From Przewalskia tangutica (Eukaryota > Streptophyta > Magnoliopsida > Solanales > Solanaceae), in contig CM056738.1 of the NCBI GenBank assembly GCA_029844215.1, positions 77,430,093 to 77,494,092 on the forward strand: a DNA stretch of 64,000 nucleotides, written 5' to 3'. The position numbers and the translations under genes were made by a program. The notes under the pieces are model-generated. The model was not told the origin of the DNA. It saw nothing but the letters and a program-made list of their open reading frames with translations, and did not search any database. The stretch's first letter is position 1. Each line of letters begins with the position of its first letter. Shown piece by piece: positions 21,836 through 33,210 of this stretch.

Positions 21836-24015
21836 AATTAGCTCTCACTTCTCTCTAAAATTCCAAGGGGAATTCAAAGCCTAAGAAAAATCTGAAAAGT
21901 TAAGAACAAAAAGGAAGGTTGTGGCTAGCTTGTGGGTGTTAGTGTGGTGGTGTTCTTGGAAAGGAGGCTAGCAAAGTTGTTGGAATAAGTTTGGCTAAGA
22001 CTTTAAGGTAACATTTCTTCCCTTGTGGTTTAGTTATTAATGTTGCATGTGAAGAAGAAGGGATGTGTAGTAGTAAATAATGCACTTAGAATCCTTGCAT
22101 GTAAGAAATGTGGTTTGGATATGAAATAATTGGCTAAAAAGATATTATGAGCATGTTGTAGCCTAAAAACTACTTTAGAAGTGTTAAGTGAATTGTTGTA
22201 CCTTTTGGGGCAGAATTTTACACACCCAAGTTTAAGTGTGTAATCCCCTTTGATATGTTTGGATTGTTGAGCCTTAAATGTGGCATTTGGATGTTGAATT
22301 CGGCCTTGAGAAAAGTGGCAAAGTATGTAGAAACAAAGGAAATGCTTGATTTTCCATAGAATTAGGGGCTTTGAACTTAGATTATTTCTACATTGAAATT
22401 AGAGGTTAATAAACGCATTATGGTTATTATAGGTTGACGTATTACTTGCGGTAGTTGGACTTAGCAAGTGGATTGACCGAAGAGGTATGTGGAGTTTTAC
22501 TATCTCTTGAGCATGAATAGATGTAACTATGTAGTACGGTGAGCGTCTGAAGATTTGGTATTCTTACTTGTTTTAAGTATATAAAGACTTGTTTCGTTTT
22601 AAGAATGTATAAGTCCCTTGGTTAGGGGAAAAGTGTAATTTTACTAAAGTGAAGGGTTAATATAACAACTTTATGGGAAATTGGTTTATTAGCTTTATAA
22701 AAGATTAATGAGAAGAGGTTTACTCTAAGTAAGACAAGTAAGGACAAATGATTTGATTTATGAAAGTCAAATTGATTTTAAGGCATCAATTGCCCAAAGA
22801 TTCTATGTATGAAAAAGAGTCACTTTTAAAAGAGTTGAAGTATGTAGTACTTGGGTTAAATTCTCGGTTTTCTTTTATAAAAGATATGATTAAGTGCCTT
22901 AAGTAAACTAAAATGAGAGGGTATATGAACAAGATTAAAAAGAAGTTATAAGTTTTCTTAACTTATTTATGATTATGATATTATGACAGTTTGAGCTAGG
23001 GTAAGAGTATATCTGAGGGGCAAGCCCCAAGATCGTTATACCACCTACTCCAGGGTAAGAGTATGTCTGAGGGGCAAGCCCCAAGATCGTCATACCACCT
23101 TCTTCAGTGTAAGAGTATATTTGAGGGGCAAGCCCCAAGATCGTTATACCATCTGCTTCAGTGTAAGAGTATATCTGAGGGGAAAACCCCAAGATCGTTA
23201 TACCATCTGCCTGTGGTAAGAGTATATCCGGCGGTAAGTCCCAAGATCGTTATACCACGTGTTAGTGGATTTGCTACCCACGACGCGAGGAATACCTCAT
23301 GCGAGTCCTTATGGGCTTATGCGGGTGAAATAGTCTCATGCGCGGTACAACGTATGCGAGGAATACCTCATGCGGGTCCACGGACCTATCGCGGGTGAAA
23401 TAGTCCGAGTAGGGTGCTTATTGATACTACTGCGAGGTACCCTGTTTTGATCATGAGGCCCCTATTTTATGCAGTATTATATACACTTGTCACTCTCATT
23501 GTTAGTAAGACACAGTAAAAGGTATTTTGTTTGTCTTCCATGACTCCAGTTTACTTTTAGACTTATGATATCATTATTACAGTATTTTCCAGCTTTACAT
23601 ACTTGGTACATATTGTGTATCGACCCTTCCTGGGCCGCGTTACGCCTGCAGGTAAGCGATTGTGGATCCTCGTTCTTGATCACCGTCAGGTGTCGAAGCT
23701 CCATTCTCGGAAGCTTGTTTATTAGTACGGATATTCCCCGATGCTATAGGTATTTTGTACATTCAGGGGTATGGCGGGGCCCTGTCCCGCCACAGTTGTT
23801 ATCTTTAGAGGTCTGTGGTCACATATGTGTTTTGGGCTATAAGAACCAGTTGTACTGCCATACTTTTGTTTAAGTATGTTTTATGGAAAGCGGCACTTTA
23901 TCTACCGATGATGTTTACCTTTTATAAGTTATGTGTTATGTATATTCATTGCTATTCTCGATGTATACGACAGGTACCTGCAGGGTACCGATCGCGGCCC
24001 GGTCGGGTCATGACA
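21241..24015 (+). repeat. Chromovirus 3' LTR
   Basis: TGTTATACCCCGTAG...GGTCATGACA, paired with 13670-16396. It holds a longer (CT)n run (21804-21833) and a clean 54-bp tandem array at 23001-23268. It is followed by A1 ORF2 sequence. Confidence 0.9.
23001..23268 (+). repeat. Tandem array in chromovirus 3' LTR, five 54-bp units
   Basis: GTAAGAGTATATCTGAGGGG starts units at 23001, 23055, 23109, 23163 and 23216. Each contains GGGGCAAGCCCC, a short perfect inverted repeat (lost or altered in the last two units). The regularity makes both strands look open (a spurious repeated peptide), but this is not a gene. Confidence 0.85.
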
Positions 24016-24297
24016 ACCGCGAAGAAGAAGCAGAGGTCGCCATGGATGAAGATGAGCACAAAGCAGGCTCACCATGGCGCAGAAGCAACCATCACCACCC
24101 CGAATCGAACCTCGGCACCTATGATGGAGCAGTTGCTCCTAAACCAGAGAAGGATGATGCAGAATTTTGACACGGTGATACAAGGACAACAAGAACTAAG
24201 GCAGGGGCAACAACAGTTGCACCAGAGTATTAACGAGATGAGTTTCTTGTTCAACCAATGGTCAATGCACTATCCACCGCCACCGCCACCACTTTAA
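24016..24297 (+). pseudogene. A1 ORF2, C-terminal part
   Basis: Resumes directly after the chromovirus. It reads SAPMMEQLLLNQRRMMQNF, a Gln-rich coiled stretch (QGQQELRQGQQQLHQ), and ends MHYPPPPPPL with a stop at 24295-24297. The A2 copy has the matching tail (34451-35160) with VPMMEQMFINQQRIIQ and a Pro-rich end, which confirms that the two parts belong together. Confidence 0.75.
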
Positions 24298-25500
24298 ACC
24301 AAGTCTATAAGTTGTTCTGTTTCTTTTATTTTCTTTGAGTCTTGCACACATTGGGGACAATGTGTGATTTAAGTTTGGGGGGGTGTTTTATTTGTATCTT
24401 ATTGTTTTAGTATGTTTGAGTCTTTTTGAATTATTTTGTGTATTTTTGAGTCATAATTTTTTTTTTTTTGTGTCATAATTTTCTGTCAAAGATTATGCAT
24501 GTTGTAGTTACTAGAAACACATAGTGAAGTAAGGCTGAATAATGTAATGGAATTAGTAGCAACTATCTAAACACTTAGGTTAGATATGCCGAAAACTCAT
24601 GAAATCTGTCTATTTGGGGTTTCTGCTTGAATTGTGCATTGTTAAATGATTAAAACCTATGTGTATGATTGCTTGCTATTTGAGGCGAAATAGTTAGGAT
24701 ATGCATGTTAGGGGAGATGACTCAGGCATTTCTTTGTTAGCCAATTCTTACCACTTTTTCCTATCCCTGACATTAAAAATATCCCTAGTCAGCCCCGTTG
24801 AGCCTAAATATTGGACTTTTTCTTTGACACCCTATATTCTCACACTTGTGCCATAAGTAAAAATGTGAAATGGTTGGAATAGAAAGTGTTAAAAAAGAGA
24901 CAAAAAGAGTGAACAAGTTTGATGCACCCCAATAAAAAAGTAATAAGAAATAGACAAAAGTCTAAGTTTGGGGGTGCTTGTTATTCATAAAATACTTCAC
25001 TCTCTCTAAACAAAAGAGGGGAAAGATAGATATGAAGTGAAGAATAGAAATCATAAGAAAAGGGAAGAAATGAAAAACAAAAGAGTTTATGGTACATAAA
25101 ATGAGCCTAAATGCCTATTTTTACCTACCCATGCCTAAGCCTACATTACAACCCTGAAAAGTCCTGAAGATCTCTTATATGCATACTCATGATTAGTGGA
25201 GAATAGCAAGTAAACATGTCATAGAATTTTGAAATTAACATGCCTAAATCAGTATTCTTACTTCCATTAAGCATGATTTAAAATGAGTTTGCGAAATATC
25301 TAGCTTAATGTGTTTAGAATGCTAAAAATTCATGCTATATGTTCCTGCATATTATTCTGATAACCTTCATGTTTTTCTAAGTAACACCAATGCAACAAAG
25401 TGATCAATGTCATTGAGTTTGTCTATTTTCTTTTTCTTGTGTCTTTAGTCTTTCTTTTGATCTTTGCTCGAGGCGAGCAAAGGTTAAGTTTGGGGGTATT
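24298..25500 (+). other. A1 3' untranslated region and PPT
   Basis: About 1.2 kb without coding potential. It contains repeated G-tract phrases of PPT type, AAGTTTGGGGGGGTG (24372-24386) and AGTTTGGGGGTGCTTG (24965-24980). The PPT itself, AGGTTAAGTTTGGGGGTATT (25481-25500), sits immediately before the 3' LTR. The A2 counterpart has the same three G-tracts. Confidence 0.75.
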
Positions 25501-26728
25501 TGATCGGTGTATTTTATATACACTTTTTGAGTCATTTTTAGTGAGTCTTTTGTCCATTTTTGTACAAATATGTGTCGTCTTAGGATAGATTTTCTTTCTT
25601 TTGAGTCATATAGGTTTAAAGTGGCTCATTGGCGAAAAGGAGCAAAAAGAGGGCAAAAACGGAGGTTCCAGAGCTCGAAAAGCGAGAAAGTGACGAGCCG
25701 GGCACAAAACAGCAGGCCATGGCTCCAAGCCAGCGAGCTGAGGCCACGGCGCCTAATCTTGAGAGTTGCAGAGTTCCGCGCGCGCTGATTCAGGAGCGCT
25801 GCGGCGGAAAAAATCAGATTTCGAAAGACAATGGGCCAGGCCTGAAGGAAAAACCCTGCATCACGTTTTAGAGGCTATAAAAAGAGAACCCTAGGTCAGA
25901 ATTAAGGGTTCCTCTCTTGGCCAATTCACAACACTTTGGAGATCAAGATTGGAGACCTTTTCTTAGTAATTTTCTTGTTCTTTTTTTACTTTATTTTCAG
26001 TTTATGTTGGATGATAAATTAGTTCTTGTCATGTCTATGGCTAGGAACTAACTTTAATATAGGGCTTTCCATGTCAATTCACTTGAACCTTTTCTTTATG
26101 AATTAATGCATGTTCTTGGTTCTTCTTCTTATTGTTGAGGTTTATTCAATATATGTTTTGATTGCTTGGTAATTACTTGATCATTAATTATCATAATTCT
26201 TATGATTTCTAACCGAAATCCGAAAGGGGAGGTTGTGAATATGTTGTAGTTGGATAAACAAAGGTTAAATCTTGGATGAAAATACCCCGATACTTGTGTA
26301 GCATTAATAAGGTTTTTTGTCTTAATCCTCCTCTAGAGTCAATCTTATCACCGAAAGGTAGAAAGGTGATGTACTGGGGTTGAGCGTTTATATAACCTTA
26401 ACAGGAGTATAAAATGGCTTAGTAAACCTGCTATCTCAAAATAGAAGAAGAACCATAATTAATTGCATTAATAAGTAAGTTAAGCGGATAGTTGAGGAGA
26501 TTTGGAAGCCCTATTTCCACATTACTGAAGTAAAACAACGTAGTTTAATTAGTTTTCATAATTAGAATCATAAACAACATATCAATTTTCGGTCACCAAA
26601 TAGATAACAAAGAATAGAATTTGGTACTTAAACACTAATCCCTGAGGACGATAACTCGGTCTTCTAAGACTATATTACTTGACACGACACGTGCACTTGC
26701 GTAAGTGTGTGCATTAAATCGCGCATCA
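25501..26728 (+). repeat. A1 3' LTR (1228 bp)
   Basis: TGATCGGTGT...GCGCATCA, paired with 8136-9356. It is followed by the TSD ATTGG and then copia LTR sequence. The GC-rich patch (25700-25805) differs from the 5' copy far more than the rest of the LTR does. Confidence 0.92.
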
Positions 26729-26775
26729 ATTGGATTATGGAAATAATAGATGATTTTTTCCATAATTATCTAACA
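26729..26775 (-). repeat. Copia 3' LTR, proximal part
   Basis: Resumes with ATTGGATTATGGAAATAATA and ends CATAATTATCTAACA, the same as 56668-56715 of the 5' LTR. Read on the minus strand the LTR starts TGTTAGATAATTATGG, directly after the PPT. Together the two parts total 187 bp after removing the duplicated target, against 200 bp for the other LTR. Confidence 0.85.
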
Positions 26776-28096
26776 ATCCCCCGCAGTTTAGCGAGAGGTT
26801 CGCGTATGCTGAGATTGTCCCTGAAATTATCAAAGAGAATACGCGGAAGACCTTTTGTGAGTATATCTACAATCTGATAACGGGATGGTACATAGAGAAC
26901 ACGGACTTGTCCACGTGTAACCTTTTCGTAGACAAACAAAATATCCATTTCTATGTGTTTTATATATTGATGTTGTACATGGTTAACTGACAAATAAATC
27001 GCACTCACATTATCACAATAAATCACGGTGGCTTTGTCGATCGGACAATGAAGTTCCAAAAGAAGATTACGGAGCCAACATGATTCAGAGACCACATTAG
27101 CTACCCCTCGATATTCTGCTTCAATACTCAATCGGGATAGTGTCGGTTGACATTTTGACGACCACGAAATTAGGTTGTCTCCTGGAAACACACAATTACC
27201 AGAGGTGGAACGCTTTGTGTCTGTGCAGCCACCCCAATCAGCATCAGTATACGATGTGAACCCAGAAATGGTTGACTTATATAGATGTAACCCAAAATTA
27301 AGAGTACTCTTAACATACCGCATAATTAATTTAAGAGCCCACATATGTTCTTCGGGTCATGCATATGTAACAAACATGTTGGACTGCATAGGAGATAAAG
27401 GTGAGATATTGTAATGCCCCTACTAAGTTGCGGTAACATGTTGGATCAGTGTATGGAGCACATGTACAGTTACTCAATTTTTACCTTGGTATCAATCGGT
27501 GTGTGTGATGGTTTGCAAGATGACATACCGTCTTTGTCAATGATCTCCTCGGAATATTTCCTTTGACAAAAAAATAAACCACTTGCATATTGAGTTAAAA
27601 CAATACCCAAAAAATAGTTTAAGGGGCTCAAATCCTTCATAACAAATTCGAAGCAAAAATGGACATAATAGACTAACGAAGTGACTCAGATGATGTTGTG
27701 AGGATTATGTCATCCATATAGATAAGAATGTATGTCATGTCATTCCCTTTCTTATCAATGAACAAAGACTTATCAGATTTACTGTGTGAGAATCCCAATG
27801 TGGAGACGAACCCTGCAAACCTGTTACACCAAGCCATATGGGCTAGTTTTAAACCATATAATGATTTTTTTCAACAAACAAACATAAACATGATGAATTG
27901 GATCTCTGAAACCCAAAGGTTGGTGCATGTAAATTGTTTCCTATAGGTGACCATATAGAAACACATTATTTACATCCAACTGATGAATGGACCATGATTT
28001 TGACAATGCTAGACTAAGAACTGTCCTACTAATCGTTGGTTTAACTACTGGGCTGAAAGTCTCACCGCAATCCACGTCAACCTGCTGAGACCTGAC
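26776..28096 (-). pseudogene. Copia pol: RT palm to RNase H (3' part)
   Basis: The minus-strand open frame 27344-26766 is a copia RNase H with the signature SYTDADWGGCTDTKRSTSG, then ISWSSK, SIEAEYRG, YCDNVSAIYLS, HIEMDILFV and VDILTKGLP. It reads through the PPT to a stop in the LTR. Upstream, the RT catalytic motif YMDD is at 27709-27720 (IYMDDIIL), and the block DCGETFSPVVKP lies at about 28040-28075 in a decayed frame. Frameshifts and stops separate these blocks between 27345 and 28096. The break at 28096/53306 falls in the GDRSQQ-type RT motif, where element A2 inserted. Confidence 0.9.
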
Positions 28097-29349
28097 TGTT
28101 AGACATATTTTATATACGCCTTTTGAGTCACTTTTAGTTAGTATTTTGCCCGTTTTTATCCAAATATGTGTCGTGTTAGGATATTTTTTCTTTCTTTTGA
28201 GTCACAGTGATTTAAAAAGGTAACGTGGAGAAAAGAAGCAAAAAGAGGGTAGGAAAGGAGGTTCCCGAGCCAAAAGAGATGAAATTTGGCATCCTGGACG
28301 AGAAGGCGCCGGAGTGGGCAATCCATCGAGATCGCAGGCCACGTCGCCAATGATCGAGAAGGCTGCGGTAGTTTCGGTGCCACGACGCCAGTCTGCAGGG
28401 CCGTGGCACCAACGCGAGAATTTTGCCAAATCCGAGAAGGAATGGGCCAAGGCATAGAAGGAAAAGTGGGACACATTTTGGGAGGCTATAAAAGGCCTTT
28501 TGGGCAGATTTTTCAAGGGGGACACAATCCCTAATCACATAACATAATTTCTTGGAGGCTTCAAGATTAGAGACTTGTTCTTAAGTATTTTTCTTTCTTT
28601 ACTTTATTTACTTTCAGTTTATGTTGGATAACCTTTTGGTTCTTAGCATGTCTATGGTAGGAGCTAAACTTTATTTAGGGCTTTCCTTTCGAATTGCTTG
28701 AACCTCGTCTTTATGACTTAATGCGTTAATTTGGTTTCTTCTTCATATAGTTAAGATTTATTCAATAGTTGTTTTGATTGTTTGATAATTAACTGATCAC
28801 TAGTTATCATCACATATATGATTTCGAATCGAAATCCGAAAGGGGAGATTTGAATATGCTATAGTTGAATAAACATAGGTTAAAATCGTGGACGAAAGTA
28901 CCCCGATACTTATGTAGTTTTATAGGTTATGGTTCTTAATCTTCCTATGTGGTAAAATCTGTCATAGAAATATAGAAGATTTCTGCACCGGGGTTGAGTG
29001 TTTATATATCCTAACCAGAATATAAAACGGTCTAGTTAACCTGCTATCTTAACATAGAAGAAGAACTTTTATTGTTGCATTAAGAATTAAGGCGAGTGGA
29101 TAGTTGAGGAGATTGGAAGCCCTATTTCCACCATATCTGATTTAAGTAAAATAATTTAGTTAACTTTTACAATTGTTCAGTAGTTTATAGATAAAAACCA
29201 CAATAAAATATCGACAGCCAAATAGATACCATATGATAGATGTTTGGTAATTGAACACTAATCTCTGAGGACGATATTCGGTCTTACCTAGACTATATTA
29301 CTTGTAACGATACGTACACTTGCGTTAAGCGTGTGGAAAATCGCTAACA
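28097..29349 (+). repeat. A2 5' LTR (1253 bp)
   Basis: Starts TGTTAGACATATTTTATATACG and ends AAATCGCTAACA. A TATAAAAGG box lies at 28488-28496. It pairs with 44368-45545/53218-53305. Confidence 0.9.
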
Positions 29350-29355
29350 AGTTTT

Positions 29356-29373
29356 TGGCGCCGTTGTCGGGGA
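29356..29373 (+). other. A2 primer binding site (tRNA-Asp type)
   Basis: TGGCGCCGTTGTCGGGGA, differing at one base from the A1 PBS, six bases after the LTR end. Confidence 0.88.
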
Positions 29374-29467
29374 TTGGCGTAGTTCAATATCAATTTATCT
29401 ATTCTTAATTTCTAATTTGGTTTTTATTTTTTTTTATTTTTTTTTATTTTCTTTTATTTGTGGAACC

Positions 29468-30790
29468 ATGCGCCGTGATCTATTTGTTGATTTTGACTAT
29501 TTCAGGGATCCCGTTTATGCGAAGAAAAAAAGGAGCAGACACACTTGTTCCCTTCAACCTGAAATTGAAAAGACTTGCAAGCAGAACTGGAGAAACACGC
29601 GGATTATTAAATTGATAGCCATGGGGGATCGACAGAATAATAATGAGATGAATGAAGAGATAGGTGATCTTCAACCCAACCAAGGAGTACCCCCAGGGTT
29701 GCAGAATGATGTAGAGGAAAGAGTTCAGATCCAGGCAGAGAGGAGTCTGTGAGATTATGTGCTGCCAAGAGCTAATGGAGCACAGACTTGCATAAGGCTC
29801 CCAGCAGAGAATAATTTTGAGATAAAGCATGCGATCCTGAGCATGGTGCAAAACACAGTCCAGTTCAGAGGGTTACCATCTGAAGACCCACATATGCACA
29901 TTATAAATTTTCTGGAGTTGTGTGCCACATCAAATATAATGGCGTTACTGAAGACGTCATCTGGTTGAGGCTCTTCCCTTTCTCACTTAGGGATAGAGCA
30001 AAGGTTTGGTTGAATTCGCTGCCGACAGATTCTATATTCACATGACAGGATCTAGCACAGAAGTTTCTGGCAAAGTTCTTCCCACCATCAAAGGCAACCA
30101 AGCTAAGAGGAGAGCTAAACAATTTCTATCAGACTGATGGGGAGTCACTTTATGAGGCTTGGGAAAGATTTAAGGATCTACAGAGGAAGTGCCCACATCA
30201 TGGCATTGAACAACGAAATTTGGTCCATATCTTTTACAATGGGCTAGTTGGGACCACGAGAACTATTATTGATGCAGCTGCAGGGGGCACCTTTATGAGG
30301 AAGACATCACATGAGGCTCATGATTTGCTAGAAGATATGACCACCAACAATCACTTGCCAGATGAGATGGGGATATGTGGAAGGAAACCGATATGAGTTC
30401 ATGAGCTAGATGACATCACAACACTCAATGCACAAGTGGCTCTCCTGACCAAACAACTCCAGCAGAACACTGTGTCAGTAAACGTAGTCCAGATGCCAAT
30501 GATTTATGATATTTGTGGGGGTCCACATACTTTTTACAGGTGCCCAGCAGCTGACCCCAACAATATTCCTATTGAGCAAGCACAGTGTCAAGCAGTAGGA
30601 AATTTCCAAAGGGCCCAGAACAACCCCTATTCGAACACTTATAATCCAAGGTGGAGAAATCACCTAAATTTCTCATGGAGGGGTGACCAAGGGCAGCAAA
30701 ATCAGTTCAGAGGCCAATATCAGTATCAGCCACCACTAAATTAGGCCTCATCTTCGCAACAATTTAACTCATCTGCTCCACACGAAAAAT
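29468..30790 (+). pseudogene. A2 gag
   Basis: An ATG at 29468 opens MRRDLFVDFDYFRDPVYAKK, continuing to EERVQIQAERSL and a stop at 29750. Further stops and a shift near 29930 interrupt LFPFSLRDRAKVWLNSLP and ELNNFYQTDGESLYEAWERF. The zinc-knuckle equivalent is degraded (YDICGGPHTFYRC, first Cys lost). The tail GQQNQFRGQYQYQP ends in a stop at 30744. Alignment with A1 is clear along the whole length, so this is a decayed gag. Confidence 0.83.
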
Positions 30791-30798
30791 AAGATGAA

Positions 30799-31982
30799 TT
30801 GAGGGTAGCCTTATTGACACTCACCAACTCGCAGACTCAATTCATGCCAGAAACAAGGTCCTCCATAAGGAACTTAGAGACCCAGGTTGGACAGCTGGCC
30901 AATATGGCGAATAACAGGCCACAGGGCACTCTTTCGAGCAATACAGAGGTTAACCCGAGAGAGCAGTGTCAAGCAGTGGCATTGAGAAGTGGGCGGCAGT
31001 TAGATCAACCTACACCCCAGTCTGTGATAGAGCAGAAAGTTGAGAAGAAAGTTCTGCAGAAAAGGAGGGGGTCACTGATGACGGCCATATTTTAGAGAAA
31101 GCTCCACCAGTTCCAGTGATGGAATACACATAGAAGATACCCTACCCTCAGAGGCTGCAAAAGAAGGCAGTTGATAAGCAATTCTCCAAGTTCCTAGAGG
31201 TGTTTAAAAAGTTGCACATAAACATTCCTTTCATTGAGGCGTTGGAGCAAATGCCTACTTATTTTAAATTCATGAAAGAGGTTCTTGGGAAAAAGAGGAA
31301 GCTGGCTGATTATGAGACGATGACATTAACAGAGGAGTGCAGTGCAATCTTGCAGAAGAAACTGCCTCCTAAGCTTAAGGATCCAGAGAGCTTCACACTG
31401 CCCTGCACTATTGGTAGGGTGACATGCAATAGGGCCCTGTGTGATTTGGGGGCTAGTATTAACCTTATGCCTCTGTCAATATTTAAGAGATTGGGTTTGG
31501 GTTGAGCCAAACCAACCACAGTGAACTTGCAGTTGGCTGACAGAACATTGGTGCATCCCAGAGGTATCATCAAAGATGTGCTTGTTAAGGTGGGAAAGTT
31601 CTTCTTTCCAGCAGACTTCCTCATCCTTGACATGGAGGAAGACGATGAAATTTCCATCATCTTGGGAAGGTCATTCCTTGCAACTGGGAGAGCCCTGATA
31701 GATGTGGAAAATGGCGAGCTAAAATTGAGAGTTGAGGACGAGGAGATGATATTCAAGGTGTTTAAACCCACCATTGAATCCCAATTCATGAGCAAATGTC
31801 TCGCAGTCATCACGACGGACAAAGCAGCTGAGCCAGCACAGGCCAAAGCCAAGGAGATCAGTCCGTCAACGCAGGTAAGCATTGCTAAACCATCTCCTAA
31901 GAAAAAGAAAAATAGAAGGCTGAGAAGAAAAATAATCCTGAAATGGATAGGCTGTGGGGTTAAATTACCCCAATATTCTTGA
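30799..31982 (+). pseudogene. A2 gag-protease linker and aspartic protease
   Basis: 30799-31095 encodes the linker (MRVALLTLTNSQTQF, NLETQVGQLANMANNRPQG, AVALRSGRQLD), a typical Athila/gypsy gag-protease segment. 31200-31505 carries KLHINIPFIEALEQMPTYFK and CDLGASINLMPLSIFKRLGL with the DLGAS active site. After a stop at 31503, 31521-31982 gives DFLILDMEEDDEISIILGRSF and the end WIGCGVKLPQYS plus stop. As in A1, no RT follows. Confidence 0.85.
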
Positions 31983-32785
31983 TAACGAACCGACGTCCGC
32001 CTACAAGACGTTAAAGACAACGCTACTTGGGAGGCAACACAAGGTTTTTAAATTATGCAAGTTAGTTTTAGTTAGAACAGTCTCACGTAAGGTATTGTTT
32101 GTGGTGTTGTGATGACAGGTACATGGCTGAAAAGTGGAGCACGAAATACGAGAGAAGGGAGAAAATCAGTTCAGAGCCGTAGCGCCCAGATGCAGGGCCG
32201 TGGCGCCGAAAGTTCAGAGAGCCCGCAGAAGTTTGGGCGCCACGGCGCCAAAATGCATGGTTGTGGCGCTGATTTATCAGAAGGCGCAAGACTTTGGGCG
32301 CCACGGTGCCGAAATGCAGGGCCGCGGCGGGTTTTCAGAAAAATAAAAAGCTCTAACTCTCAAATCTTTCTCCCACACAAAACCTAATTTCTTCAATTCC
32401 TTACACACATTACCATTACAAACAACCACCTTTCATCCATGGCTTCATTCTTTCACTAGGAACAAGAAATTTGTGAAGAACAACCTCCAAGGTAACCTTC
32501 ATCATTTTTCTTGAAATTTCAAAGCAAATATGAGAGGCAATTCGTAAGTTTGGAGGTGTAAAGGTTATTATGGGGATAGTGTTGTTGTGTGGGAAAATTT
32601 TGTTGAGTATTATCGATGTGGGGTATTGTACTAGTATTGTGGGTACTGTGTGTATGTTTGGTGTAGTGTGAGGTTGAATTCTTATGCATTCGTGTCATTG
32701 GTGTTGGTCATTGGGTTGATTGTTGTGATTGATAGTTGTTGGAAAACCTCACAAAAACAAAGGAGACGCTACCAAAATTTCTCCA
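31983..32785 (+). other. A2 non-coding leader between protease and ORF2
   Basis: About 800 bp, with CTACTTGGGAGGCAAC at 32021-32036 and a strongly GC-rich block 32160-32340 containing GGCGCCACGGCGCC (32236-32249) and related copies. The overlapping plus-strand frames there (32109-32387, 32134-32346) are shadows of this repeat. Confidence 0.6.
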
Positions 32786-33210
32786 ATGGCTGCTCGAAAA
32801 AGAACTTCCAGAGCTTCTTCATCCACCTCAGCTCCAGAATATGATATCACTAGGTTTTCTAGTAAAGAAGCAGAAGACAGATATAACCGACTCAGTACCA
32901 GGACCTTGATACCTGAGAGAGGCATGAAGTACAGAAGTGAGTCATTTGAGGATGATGATGCTTATGAGCCAATTCGGTCTACGATCGAGGCAAATGGGTG
33001 GAGAAGATTCGTCAATCCGGAGAGGATTGCACCGCAGAATACTAACATGGTGAGAGAATTTTATGCTAACTATCCGGAGCAGACAGATGGTAGATGTTTT
33101 ATGAAAGGGAACTCTGAGGTGGTGAATGCAATGTTGGGGACAACGAATGTTGAGGAACGAGGCTATAACCCACACCATTTCAGGAGTTGGTCTAGAGATG
33201 CCAGCCACAT
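32786..33210 (+). pseudogene. A2 ORF2, N-terminal part
   Basis: Starts MAARKRTSRASSSTSAPEYD (ATG 32786) and runs open to the solo-LTR insertion at 33211: RYNRLSTRTLIPERGMKY, VREFYANYPEQTDGRCF and HFRSWSRDASH. It is the counterpart of 12785-13246 in A1 and less decayed. The insertion falls between the residues equivalent to SxNIN and WD. Confidence 0.78.

Larger units (their letters stand above)
13670..24015 (+). mobile_element. Chromovirus (Tekay/Del-like Ty3/gypsy), full-length but frameshifted
   Basis: LTRs are at 13670-16396 (2727 bp) and 21241-24015 (2775 bp), both TGTTATACCC...TGACA. The TSD is ACCAC (13665-13669) against ACCGC (24016-24020), four of five matching. It has a PBS of tRNA-Met type and a PPT AAGGGGGGGAGAA. 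Internal 4.8 kb encodes gag, protease, RT, RNase H, integrase and a chromodomain-like tail in that order, so it is a Ty3/gypsy chromovirus. It is inserted in ORF2 of A1. The coding region is broken into dozens of short frames, many apparently by loss of single bases at CAG/CTG sites, so it may be far less decayed than it appears. Confidence 0.9.
8136..26728 (+). mobile_element. Athila-like Ty3/gypsy element A1 (gag-protease-ORF2, no RT/integrase)
   Basis: LTRs are at 8136-9356 and 25501-26728, with a perfect TSD ATTGG at 8131-8135 and 26729-26733. It has a tRNA-Asp-type PBS and a G-rich PPT. Internal order: gag, protease, an 850-bp leader with the GGGAGGCAACCCAAG motif, then a second ORF with a Pro-rich end. 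A chromovirus (13670-24015) interrupts ORF2. Without it the element is 8242 bp. Between the protease and the leader there is no room for RT, RNase H or integrase. The same arrangement is seen in A2. PBS, gag and protease place it near Athila. It is non-autonomous and its ORFs are frameshifted. Confidence 0.9.

Noticed and set aside
23063..23398. Possible repeated small protein in the chromovirus LTR
   Set aside because: It is the 54-bp LTR minisatellite translated. The minus strand is equally open, and the 5' LTR copy is not open.
32109..32387. Alanine/arginine-rich open frame in the A2 leader
   Set aside because: It arises from GGCGCC-rich repeat sequence; the A1 counterpart has no such frame and there is no known domain.
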